DNA of 64,000 nucleotides. Source: Microbacterium sp. Leaf288 (lineage in GTDB: Bacteria > Actinomycetota > Actinomycetes > Actinomycetales > Microbacteriaceae). The notes beneath the pieces were generated by a model that saw only the letters and a list, made by a program, of their open reading frames with translations, had not been told where the DNA came from and searched no databases. Location: the NCBI RefSeq assembly GCF_001422925.1, contig NZ_LMNI01000011.1, forward strand, positions 506,515 through 570,514, in the 5' to 3' direction. Shown piece by piece: positions 52,972 to 61,894 of the stretch. The position numbers and the translations under genes were made by a program. Position 1 is the first letter of the stretch. Each line of letters opens with the position of its first letter.

Positions 52972-53654
52972 CGGGGCGTCCCGCTGCGATAACCGCGCGC
53001 GCGGACGGTCTCGATGATCTCGGGCGTCGACTTGCGGCGTACGTAGTGCACGTAGGTGTCGACGGTGGTGGCCGAGCCGCCGGGGAACACGTGGGCGAGG
53101 ATCTCGTCGCGCGAGAACACGTGCTCGGGGCTCGAGGTGAGGAGCTCCAGCAGCTCGGACTCGGCCTGCGTGAGCGGGATGCGGCCGTCGGCGGGGGAGT
53201 AGAGCGCCTGCGAGGCGGGGGTGAACACCCAGTCGCCGAGCTCGCGGCGATCCCCGGCTCCGCGCCCGCGGCGCAGCGCCCGCAGCCGCGCGCGCAGCTC
53301 GGCGAAGTCGAACGGCTTCACGAGGTAGTCGTCGGCGCCGGCGTCGAGCCCGGTCACACGGTCGTCGACCGCGCCGAGCGCCGTGAGCATGAGGGCGGGC
53401 GTCGCAATGCGGGCCGTGCGGACCGCGCCGACGAGATCGACGCCCGACATCCCGGGCAAGCGGCGATCGACGACGATCACGTCGTAGCGGCGCCCGAGTG
53501 CAAGGCGCAGGCCCTCCTCGCCCGTCGACGCGTGGTCGACGTCGTACTCGTCGCCCAGCATCTCGACGACGATGCCGGCGATCTCGGCCTCGTCCTCGAC
53601 GTACAGCAGGCGCGGCGCGACCGACGGCGGAGACGACGAAGAGGGCACGTCCAC
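52968..53654 (-). CDS. OmpR-family response regulator
   Basis: 228 residues. Receiver domain with acidic pocket VEDEAE, phospho-acceptor Asp in VVDRRLPG and Lys in LVKPFDF. The winged-helix output domain contains LTQAESELLELLTSSPEHVF, VDTYVHYVRRK and VRARGYR. The only in-frame start is GTG 53654, because a stop lies 13 codons upstream; that GTG sits inside the 17-bp hairpin at 53637-53675. Regulates with the adjacent kinase. Confidence 0.93.
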   Translation of the reverse strand: MDVPSSSSPPSVAPRLLYVEDEAEIAGIVVEMLGDEYDVDHASTGEEGLRLALGRRYDVIVVDRRLPGMSGVDLVGAVRTARIATPALMLTALGAVDDRVTGLDAGADDYLVKPFDFAELRARLRALRRGRGAGDRRELGDWVFTPASQALYSPADGRIPLTQAESELLELLTSSPEHVFSRDEILAHVFPGGSATTVDTYVHYVRRKSTPEIIETVRARGYRSGTPR

Positions 53655-53675
53655 AGTCTGGACGTGCCCTCTTCG
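53637..53675. terminator. 17-bp perfect hairpin overlapping the response-regulator start
   Basis: Perfect 17-bp arms with a 5-nt loop (CAGTC on the plus strand). On the minus strand it lies 51 nt past the transglycosylase stop and its second arm is the first six codons of the response regulator. It can end the upstream transcript and, if included in the regulator mRNA, would sequester the start codon. Confidence 0.65.
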
Positions 53676-53725
53676 AGGCTGTCAGGCGAGCGCTATGGAT
53701 CGCCTATGAGCTTGGTGGGCTGCGA

Positions 53726-54712
53726 TCAGTACCAGCCGGTCGACTGCGAGTGGCTCCACGCGCCGCAGGGGCTGCCGTAACGGCCCGAGATGTATCCGAG
53801 GCCCCAGGCGATCTGCGTCGCCGGGTTGGTCTGCCAGTCGGCGCCGGCGCTGCCCATCTTGCTGCCGGGCAGTGCCTGCGGGATGCCGTACGCGCCGCTG
53901 GAGCGGTTGTAGGCCTGGTAGTTCCAGCCCGACTCCTTGTTCCACAGCGACACGAGGCAGCCGAACTGGTCGTCGCCCCAGCCGTAGCCTCCGAGCATCG
54001 ATCGGGCGGTCGCCTGCGCGTCGGCCGGGCTGGTGCCGCCCACGGCGCCGCCGGTGGCGAACACGGGCGCACCGCCGCCGGACGAACGCGGCGCCGACGA
54101 CTTCTTCGCCGCGGCTGCCGCGGCGGCCTCCTCGGCGGCCTTGGCGGCTGCGGCGGCCTCGGCCTCCTTGCGGGCCTTCTCCTCCGCCTCGCGCTGCGCC
54201 TTGAGGGCGATCGCGGCGTCGAGCTTGCCGCGCAGTCCCTGCGCCTGCTCGTTGACCGAAGCGGAGAGGGAGGTCACAGCATCCGTGACCTCCGTCGTGT
54301 ACTCGGCCGGGAGCGACTGTGCGCGCTTCAGCTGAGCGACGGCGCCCTCGAGCTCGGTGGTGTCGACGGTCGTGTCGGCCGTGCCGACGTCCAGACCCGA
54401 CGCAGCGATGTCGGCGGCGACGGTGGTCGCGGCGGTCACCGCGGCGTCCGCGTCGGCGAGCGACTTCTCGAAAGCGCTCGGGGCGGCGGCGGTCTCGGCC
54501 GTGACGGACGCGGTGGAGTACGACGCCAGCGCGAAATCGGTCAGCGAACCGGACGCCTCGGCCTGCGATGCGGGGGTCGCCGTGCTGAACGCGGCGGTAG
54601 CCAGCACGCCTACTGCGAGCGTCGCGGCGACGAGCACCGGGCGGCGGCGGAGGCGGCGTTCGGCGCGGCGGAGAGTGCGACGTGCGGGCAGAAGAGACGT
54701 GTGGGAGCGCAT
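53726..54712 (-). CDS. Transglycosylase-like secreted cell-wall protein
   Basis: 328 residues. A basic N-terminus and one hydrophobic segment (VLVAATLAVGVLATAAFS) form a signal peptide. An alanine-rich region with a coiled coil (KAQREAEEKARKEAEAAAAA) is followed by a C-terminal SLT/lysozyme-like domain (about 240-328): LVSLWNKESGWNYQAYNRSS with the catalytic Glu, then GAYGIPQALPGSKM. Likely cleaves or remodels peptidoglycan, similar to actinobacterial Rpf/transglycosylase proteins. The start is uncertain because TTATAT overlaps it. Confidence 0.85.
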   Translation of the reverse strand: MRSHTSLLPARRTLRRAERRLRRRPVLVAATLAVGVLATAAFSTATPASQAEASGSLTDFALASYSTASVTAETAAAPSAFEKSLADADAAVTAATTVAADIAASGLDVGTADTTVDTTELEGAVAQLKRAQSLPAEYTTEVTDAVTSLSASVNEQAQGLRGKLDAAIALKAQREAEEKARKEAEAAAAAKAAEEAAAAAAAKKSSAPRSSGGGAPVFATGGAVGGTSPADAQATARSMLGGYGWGDDQFGCLVSLWNKESGWNYQAYNRSSGAYGIPQALPGSKMGSAGADWQTNPATQIAWGLGYISGRYGSPCGAWSHSQSTGWY

Positions 54713-54960
54713 ATAAGACCGGGTTCCGTATCAGCGAAATGCGCCATCGGGAGGCGCGTCGTGACCGTTCGGGCGGGCACAAGTCCCCGAGTCTCCCGGG
54801 CCTTTCTGGATGCTTCCGGTGCGTTACCTGAACGTTACATGTGAGTGGAATGTTCGAAAAGGCCAGATCAAGGGGTCGGATCCTGGGTTGCAGGGCCGCC
54901 TGGGAAGGTCCTCCGAACTACGATCGAAGCACCCGCCGCACGTCTACAGGAGGCTCATCC

Positions 54961-56262
54961 GTGCCCTCGTCCACTGTTCCCACCCGCCCCGCAGCACTCG
55001 CGCACGCCGACGATCTCGCCGCGTTCGTGGCGGCGTCGCCGTCGAGCTTCCACGCCGCTGCCGAGGTCGCGAGCCGACTCGAGAACGCGGGGTTCACGCG
55101 TCTCGACGAGGCTGCCGAATGGCAGGCTCCCGCCGGTGGGAAGTTCGTCGTGGTGCGCGACGGCGCGGCGATCGCGTGGGTCGTGCCGCAGGGCGCGTCG
55201 GCGTCGACGGGTGTGCGCATCTTCGGCGCCCACAGCGACTCGCCGGGGTTCAAGCTCAAGCCCAAGCCGACCACCGGCAGGCTCGGCTGGCTGCAGGCCG
55301 GCGTCGAGATCTACGGCGGCCCTCTCCTCAACTCGTGGCTCGATCGCGAACTGCGGCTGGCGGGTCGCCTCGTGCTCGACGACGGCACGGACGTGCTCGC
55401 CGCGACCGGCCCGCTGCTGCGGCTGCCGCAGCTCGCCATCCACCTCGATCGCGAGGTCAACGACCACCTCGCCCTCGACAAGCAGTCGCAGACCCAGCCA
55501 GTGTGGGGTCTGGGTGAGGCCGAGTCCGCCGACATCCTCGGCGAGCTCGCGCGTGAGGCGGGCGTCGACGCCGCGCGCATCCGCGGCTACGACATCGTCA
55601 CCGCCGACGCCGCGCGCGGTGCGACCTTCGGGCTCGACGACGTCTTCTTCGCCTCCGGCCGCCTGGACGACCTGGCATCGGTGCACGCGGGCGTCGTCGC
55701 GCTCGAGAACGCGGCCGACGGCCACGACGCCGACCACATCGCGATGCTCGCCGTCTTCGATCACGAAGAGGTCGGCTCGGGCACCCGGTCGGGTGCGGCG
55801 GGTCCCTTCCTGTCGGACGTGCTCGAGCGGCTGTGGCTGTCGCTGGGCGCCGATCGCGAGCAGCAGCTGCGTGCGCTCGCCGCGTCCTGGTGCGTCTCGA
55901 GCGACGTGGGCCACTCGGTGCACCCCAACTACGCCGACAAGCACGACCCCGTCGTGCAGCCGGTGCTCGGCTCCGGCCCGATCCTCAAGATCAACGCCAA
56001 CCAGCGGTACGCCACGGATGCCGCGGGCGCGGCCGCCTGGAACGGGTGGTGCGCCGCGGCGGGCGTCACCAGCCAGGAGTTCGTCTCGAACAACGCAGTG
56101 CCGTGCGGATCGACGATCGGCCCGATCACGGCGACCCGCCTCGGCATCCGCACCGTGGACGTCGGCATCCCGATCCTCTCCATGCACTCGGCCCGCGAGC
56201 TCGCCGGCGTGAGCGACCTGTGGGACCTCGCCCGCGTCGCGGAGACCTACTTCCGCGGCTGA
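54961..56262 (+). CDS. M18-family aspartyl/leucyl aminopeptidase
   Basis: 433 residues. Zinc and active-site motifs: IFGAHSDSPGFKLKPKP near the N-terminus, SGRLDDLASVHAG, AVFDHEEVGSGTRSGAAGP, SSDVGHSVHPNY and IPILSMHSARE. A cytosolic dodecameric metallopeptidase removing N-terminal acidic or neutral residues. GTG 54961 with AGGAGG 7 nt upstream is chosen; the frame is open to 54841. TACGAT at 54919-54924 is a plausible -10. Confidence 0.92.
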   Translation: MPSSTVPTRPAALAHADDLAAFVAASPSSFHAAAEVASRLENAGFTRLDEAAEWQAPAGGKFVVVRDGAAIAWVVPQGASASTGVRIFGAHSDSPGFKLKPKPTTGRLGWLQAGVEIYGGPLLNSWLDRELRLAGRLVLDDGTDVLAATGPLLRLPQLAIHLDREVNDHLALDKQSQTQPVWGLGEAESADILGELAREAGVDAARIRGYDIVTADAARGATFGLDDVFFASGRLDDLASVHAGVVALENAADGHDADHIAMLAVFDHEEVGSGTRSGAAGPFLSDVLERLWLSLGADREQQLRALAASWCVSSDVGHSVHPNYADKHDPVVQPVLGSGPILKINANQRYATDAAGAAAWNGWCAAAGVTSQEFVSNNAVPCGSTIGPITATRLGIRTVDVGIPILSMHSARELAGVSDLWDLARVAETYFRG

Positions 56263-56370
56263 GTCCGCGCCAGTGGCGGTGGCACAGCGTCGGAGGTCTT
56301 CGGCGACATGACGGGGGACGGATGCCGCCACCCGGCGTGTCGCGCGAATCCTCCGATGCTGTGCACGGCG

Positions 56371-57999
56371 TCAGGTACCGGCCGCGCCGAGGGCGAGGTA
56401 CTGGTGCGTGAACGCGATCGCGGCGCCGCCCTCGCCGACGCCGGCGACGACGCGCTTCACCGAACCCGACCGCACGTCGCCGATCGCGAAGACGCCGGGC
56501 ACGGTCGTCTCGAGGGCGAACGGACGGCGCGCCTCGCGCCACGAACCAGACTCCGCCGCATCCGCTCCGGTGAGTACGAATCCGCGCGCGTCGCGCGCGA
56601 TCCCGGCCGGCAGCCACGCGGTCTCGGCGTCGGCCCCGATCATGACGAAGAGCACGTCGACGTCGCGTTCCACGACGGCGCCCGTGCGCCGGTCGGCGAT
56701 GTCGGCGGAGCGCAGCGCATCGCCGCCGTGCAGTCCGACCACCTCGCTGCGCGTATCGACGCGGATGGCCGGGATCGCCGCGATCTGGTCGATGAGGTAG
56801 CGCGACATGCTCGCCTCGAGCGACTCGCCGCGCACGAGCATCGTGACCGACCGTGCGTGCCGGCTGAAGAACAGCGCCGCCTGCCCGGCCGAGTTCCCGG
56901 CGCCGACGATGCAGACGTCCGCGCCCTGCGCCACGGCCGAGTCGCTGCGGGCGGCGCCGTAGTAGACGCCGCTGCCGAGGAACCGGTCGACGCCCGCGAC
57001 CGGGAGCGTCCGCCACACCACGCCCGTCGCGAGGATGACGACCTCGGCGCGCACGACGTCGCCGCCGTCGAGTGTCAGCTTGCGCGTCTCGGGGTCCAGC
57101 GCCTCCACCGTGCGGGTGACCACGATCTCGGCGCCCAGCCGCTGGGCCTGGGTGAACGCCCGTCTCGCGAGGTCGTCTCCCGAGATGCCGAAAGGGAAGC
57201 CGGTGTAGTTCTCGATCCGCGTCGAGGTGCCCGCCTGTCCGCCGGGAGCGAAGGTCTCGACGACGAGCGTCCGCAGACCCTCGGCGGCGGCGTTCACGGC
57301 GGCGGTGAGACCGGCGGGGCCGGCACCCAGGATCACGACGTCGTAGCGGCCGGCTGCGGGCGTCACATCGAGCCCGACCGCCTCGGCGATCTCGCGCATC
57401 GTCGGATTCTCGAACCGCGCGCCGCTCGCGAGCTCCAGCACCGGGTATTGGGCGGCGTCGGCGGCGGCATCCACGTCCACGCGCTCGAAGTCGACCTGGT
57501 TGCGCGTGAGGAACCCGATCACGCGATGCGCGCGGGCGCTGCGCCGTGGCTGGATGAGCCGCACCTCGTACTCGTGCTGCTCGGCGGCCATGGTCTGCAA
57601 CGAGTCCAGGTAGCGCCGCGCGAGCCCCGCGACCCGGTCGGGCACCGACGGCGCGGCCGCGGCGAGGGAGTAGTAGACCGCGGGCTCGAGTTTGAGCACG
57701 CGCGTCGGCTCCCCGGCGCGGCCGCTCGCCGGAAAGGGCGTGCTGAGGGTCATCGGGACCTCGCCGAAGAACTGACCCGGCCGGCGTGTGCCGATGACGC
57801 GCTCCTCGGCGCCCACCACCTTCGTGATCTCGGCCAGCCCTTCGATCACGACGAAGAGGGCGCGGGTGTCGCCCTCGTGCGCGAAGTACTCGCCCGTCAC
57901 GAGCCGGATGTCTTCCACCGCACCGGCGAGGGAGGCGAGGGCCGCGTCGGGCACCTCGGCGAAGACGTGCAGCGCCCGAAGGCCTTCGACGGTGATCAT
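56371..57999 (-). CDS. Cyclic-nucleotide-binding-domain flavoprotein (thioredoxin reductase-like, no CxxC)
   Basis: 542 residues. N-terminal cNMP-binding domain (about 5-135, EYFAHEGDTRALFVVIEG then GQFFGEVPM). A short thioredoxin-like segment follows (VIGFLTRNQVDF), then a thioredoxin-reductase-type FAD/NAD(P) module: VVILGAGPAGLTAAVNA, GGQAGTSTRIENYTGFP, VCIVGAGNSAGQAALFF and VFAIGDVRSG. The redox CxxC between the nucleotide motifs is replaced by YYGAARSD, so it is not a disulfide reductase of the TrxB kind. GGGGAG precedes ATG 57999. Confidence 0.88.
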   Translation of the reverse strand: MITVEGLRALHVFAEVPDAALASLAGAVEDIRLVTGEYFAHEGDTRALFVVIEGLAEITKVVGAEERVIGTRRPGQFFGEVPMTLSTPFPASGRAGEPTRVLKLEPAVYYSLAAAAPSVPDRVAGLARRYLDSLQTMAAEQHEYEVRLIQPRRSARAHRVIGFLTRNQVDFERVDVDAAADAAQYPVLELASGARFENPTMREIAEAVGLDVTPAAGRYDVVILGAGPAGLTAAVNAAAEGLRTLVVETFAPGGQAGTSTRIENYTGFPFGISGDDLARRAFTQAQRLGAEIVVTRTVEALDPETRKLTLDGGDVVRAEVVILATGVVWRTLPVAGVDRFLGSGVYYGAARSDSAVAQGADVCIVGAGNSAGQAALFFSRHARSVTMLVRGESLEASMSRYLIDQIAAIPAIRVDTRSEVVGLHGGDALRSADIADRRTGAVVERDVDVLFVMIGADAETAWLPAGIARDARGFVLTGADAAESGSWREARRPFALETTVPGVFAIGDVRSGSVKRVVAGVGEGGAAIAFTHQYLALGAAGT

Positions 58000-58151
58000 G
58001 CGGCTCCCCAGCAGCGCAGGCACACGCGGCGCGGTGAGCCCGATGGCGCTGGTGCGCCACGGGGCGAACGTAGCGGCACGGCCGAGCGGCGGTCAACAGC
58101 AGGTTCCCTCAGCAGCAACCGCGTGTCGGTGATGCGGCGTAGCCTGAACGG

Positions 58152-58889
58152 ATGCCGCAGCCGTCGACTCCGCAGACCGGCGAGGCACGTCCCGGTCTCG
58201 CCCTCGGCGCGCGTGCCCAGCTCTCCGCGCTCGCCGACGCGTCCGCGACCGGCGCGGGCGCGCTGCTCGATCTGCCCTCACCGGCCGATCCGCGCCCGGC
58301 GGCGGTGCTCATGCTCTTCGGGGTGCTCGACACGCTCCCCAGCGACCACGACGCGCAGGCTCACGCGGTGTCGCGAGACCTCGACGTCCTGCTCCTGTCG
58401 CGCGCCACGACGCTGCGCGCGCACCCGGGCCAGGTCGCCTTCCCCGGCGGCCGTATCGATCCGGGCGACGACGGCCCCGTGGCCGCGGCGCTGCGCGAGG
58501 CCCGTGAAGAGACCGGCCTCGACCCCGCCGGCGTGGAGGTGCTCGGCGAGCTCGTCGACATCCCCCTCGCGTTCTCGCAGCACGTGGTGACCCCGGTGCT
58601 GGCGTGGTGGCGGCATCCGTCACCGGTCCGCGTCGTCGACGAGGCGGAGTCCGCCGACGTCTTCCGCGCGCCCGTCGCCGATCTGCTGAACCCGGGGAAC
58701 CGGGGTGTCACGGTGATCCGCCGCGGCGGCCAGGAGTGGCGGGGCCCGGGATTCCTGGTGCGGCATGCGACCGGCGAGCACCTGGTGTGGGGGTTCACGG
58801 GCATGGTGCTCGACGCGCTGTTCGGCCGCCTCGGGTGGACCGAGCCGTGGGACGAGGAGCGGGAGCTCCCACTCACGGTTCCCGACTGA
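58152..58889 (+). CDS. Nudix hydrolase, CoA pyrophosphatase (NudL) type
   Basis: 245 residues. UPF0035 motif LLLSRATTLRAHPGQVAFPG runs directly into the Nudix box GGRIDPGDDGPVAAALREAR-EETGL; together they define CoA-diphosphatase-type Nudix proteins. Hydrolyses CoA or related pyrophosphates in the cytoplasm. TAGCCT (58140-58145) ends 6 nt before the ATG. Confidence 0.9.
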   Translation: MPQPSTPQTGEARPGLALGARAQLSALADASATGAGALLDLPSPADPRPAAVLMLFGVLDTLPSDHDAQAHAVSRDLDVLLLSRATTLRAHPGQVAFPGGRIDPGDDGPVAAALREAREETGLDPAGVEVLGELVDIPLAFSQHVVTPVLAWWRHPSPVRVVDEAESADVFRAPVADLLNPGNRGVTVIRRGGQEWRGPGFLVRHATGEHLVWGFTGMVLDALFGRLGWTEPWDEERELPLTVPD

Positions 58890-58893
58890 TGCG

Positions 58894-59469
58894 TCAGCGG
58901 TAGCGGTAGTGGTCGGCGCTGCTGTTCACCCAGGTGATGAAGCGGCGGGCCTCGGTATCGCGCGCCGGCGGGAACGGCACGACCCACAGTTGCGGGCCCG
59001 CGATCACGAGGTGCGGGGCGACGCGCGTGATCGCCCGGTTGAGCGTGCGCGGCGTGATGGGACCGGCGGGCCCGAACATCCGCCGCTCGACCGCCGCCTT
59101 CGTGAACTCCGCGCGTCGCAGCAGCGCATCGCCCGAGTCCGCCGAGGCGGCGACCTCGCTCACCGGCTGGCTCAGGTCGCCGAAGTGGATCCATCGGCCG
59201 TCGATCACCACGCCGGCGAAGTCCTGCTCCTGGCCGCTGTATCGCACCTCGCCGGTCCAGCGGCGGCCGTCCCACCACCGCGTGCGTCCGCGCTGGTCGT
59301 CGTACCAGCCCGCCTGCGCCGGCCGGGAGGCGGCGGGGCCGGCGTCCGTCCGCAGCGCGGTGTCGCGCTCGCGCAGGTCGATGTACTGGTCGGTCCAGTG
59401 CGTGCCGTCCCACCAGCGCTGCTTGCCGGAGCCGTCGTCGTACCACCCCGGTGCGGGCTGCGTCGCCAT
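58894..59469 (-). CDS. DUF2510 protein with two WW-like repeats
   Basis: 191 residues. Two DUF2510 modules (GWYDDGSGKQRWWDGTHWT at about 8-26 and GWYDDQRGRTRWWDGRRWT at about 54-72) precede a unique C-terminal domain with WIHFGDLSQPVSEVA and FITWVNSSADHY. No membrane segment. TACGCT (59476-59481, minus strand) ends 6 nt before ATG 59469, which fixes the start. Ends 4 bp from the convergent Nudix gene. Function unknown. Confidence 0.87.
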   Translation of the reverse strand: MATQPAPGWYDDGSGKQRWWDGTHWTDQYIDLRERDTALRTDAGPAASRPAQAGWYDDQRGRTRWWDGRRWTGEVRYSGQEQDFAGVVIDGRWIHFGDLSQPVSEVAASADSGDALLRRAEFTKAAVERRMFGPAGPITPRTLNRAITRVAPHLVIAGPQLWVVPFPPARDTEARRFITWVNSSADHYRYR

Positions 59470-59514
59470 GGTCCGAGCGTAGTTCGTGCCCGGGCGGTGT
59501 CCAGCCGGGGCGGC

Positions 59515-59520
59515 TATGCT
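59515..59520 (+). promoter_or_regulatory. -10 element of the ABC-F transcription unit
   Basis: TATGCT ends 6 nt before a GTG that opens the short leader ORF, so transcription probably starts at that codon. The divergent DUF2510 promoter lies 34 bp away. Confidence 0.6.
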
Positions 59521-59526
59521 CGACCC

Positions 59527-59550
59527 GTGCATTTCTACTTCTTCATCTGA
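59527..59550 (+). CDS. Seven-residue aromatic leader peptide upstream of ABC-F
   Basis: GTG-CAT-TTC-TAC-TTC-TTC-ATC-TGA, product (f)MHFYFFI. It is leaderless and ends 163 nt before the ABC-F start codon. The peptide is almost wholly aromatic/hydrophobic, resembling regulatory leader peptides whose translation arrest controls resistance genes. The following RNA can form mutually exclusive hairpins. Confidence 0.6.
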   Translation: MHFYFFI

Positions 59551-59552
59551 TC

Positions 59553-59655
59553 CGACGGCGCGGCCACGCCCGCACGTCGCTCGTCGAGTCATCCGAGCGA
59601 CGCGTGCCCGCAGCATCCGGCCCCTTCGGGCCCTCCGTCAGATCATCCGCACGCG
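59553..59655 (+). promoter_or_regulatory. Putative attenuator with competing hairpins
   Basis: Segments pair alternatively. 1:2 is 59553-59560 with 59571-59579. 2:3 is 59572-59583 with 59594-59607 (8 bp, 2-nt bulge, 4 bp). 3:4 is CGCGTGC 59601-59607 with GCACGCG 59649-59655. A further stem-loop GGCCC-CTTC-GGGCC (59619-59632) lies between 3 and 4. Segment 2 cannot pair with both 1 and 3. A ribosome stalled on the leader would cover segment 1 and favour 2:3. Confidence 0.5.
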
Positions 59656-59681
59656 CGCGCCCCCGGGCCCGGCGTGCCCGC

Positions 59682-59697
59682 AGAGACCTCGGTCTCG
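59682..59697 (+). promoter_or_regulatory. Small hairpin next to the ABC-F ribosome-binding site
   Basis: GAGACCTCGGTCTC is a 14-nt palindrome forming a 5-bp stem, directly upstream of GGAAG (59697-59701), the likely ribosome-binding site, 12 nt before the ATG. It may modulate translation. Confidence 0.35.
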
Positions 59698-59713
59698 GAA
59701 GTGGACCCGCCAC

Positions 59714-61387
<1,674 letters not shown>

Positions 61388-61431
61388 CGCCGTTCGACCC
61401 TCGCCCGCGGGGGCCACGGCAGACTGGAGCC

Positions 61432-61833
61432 ATGCCCCACGTCGACGACATCGTCCCCGCTGACCGCCGCCACCTGCTCGAGCTCCCGGTGTACGCGCAC
61501 CTCGGGACCATCCGGCCCAACGACACCGTGCAGGTCAACCCGATGTGGTTCGAGTTCGACGGCGAGCACGTCCGGTTCACGCACACGAACTACCGGCAGA
61601 AGTACCGCAACCTGCAGCACAACCCGTCGATGTCGCTGTCGATCCTCGACCCCGACTCGCCGTTCCGGTACCTCGAGGTCGCGGGCAAGCTCGTCGACGT
61701 CGTCCCCGACCCCGAGGGTGCGTTCTACGTGCGGCTCCAGAACCGGTACGGCAACCCGAGCTCCACCCCGCCCCGCGACAAGGAGGACCGCGTGATCCTC
61801 GTCATGGCGATCGATCGCGCGACCCGGCAGTAG
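61432..61833 (+). CDS. PPOX-class (pyridoxamine 5'-phosphate oxidase fold) F420/FMN-dependent protein
   Basis: 133 residues, split-barrel fold. AHLGTIRPNDTVQVNPMWFE, RFTHTNYRQKYRNLQHNP and FRYLEVAGKLVDVV match the actinobacterial F420-dependent oxidoreductase subgroup. ATG 61432 is chosen from CAGACT 6 nt upstream. Substrate unknown. It is 44 nt behind the ABC-F gene and ends at a large hairpin. Confidence 0.85.
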   Translation: MPHVDDIVPADRRHLLELPVYAHLGTIRPNDTVQVNPMWFEFDGEHVRFTHTNYRQKYRNLQHNPSMSLSILDPDSPFRYLEVAGKLVDVVPDPEGAFYVRLQNRYGNPSSTPPRDKEDRVILVMAIDRATRQ

Positions 61834-61834
61834 G

Positions 61835-61892
61835 GCCGACGGCGAAGGGGAGGGATGCTGCGGCTGCGGCATCCCTCCCCTTCGCTGTCGGC
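61835..61892. terminator. 24-bp hairpin, bidirectional terminator between convergent genes
   Basis: Arms 61835-61858 and 61869-61892 pair over 24 bp with a single G-U and a 10-nt loop. It begins 1 nt after one stop codon and ends 2 nt before the other. It is the largest perfect hairpin in the window and contains the GGATGC/GCATCC core. Confidence 0.85.
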
Positions 61893-61894
61893 GG

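Noticed and set aside
54713..54960. Possible ydaO (c-di-AMP) riboswitch upstream of the transglycosylase-like gene, as seen before actinobacterial cell-wall hydrolase genes
   Set aside because: The minus-strand leader is only about 130 nt and I could not align the conserved ydaO core elements or their pairing. Direct repeats of GTAACG are present but not diagnostic.
59527..59550. Amino-acid (Phe/Tyr) biosynthesis attenuator interpretation of the VHFYFFI leader
   Set aside because: The downstream gene is an ABC-F ATPase, not an aromatic amino-acid or aminoacyl-tRNA synthetase gene, so a ribosome-inhibitor sensor fits better. Starvation sensing is not excluded by sequence alone.
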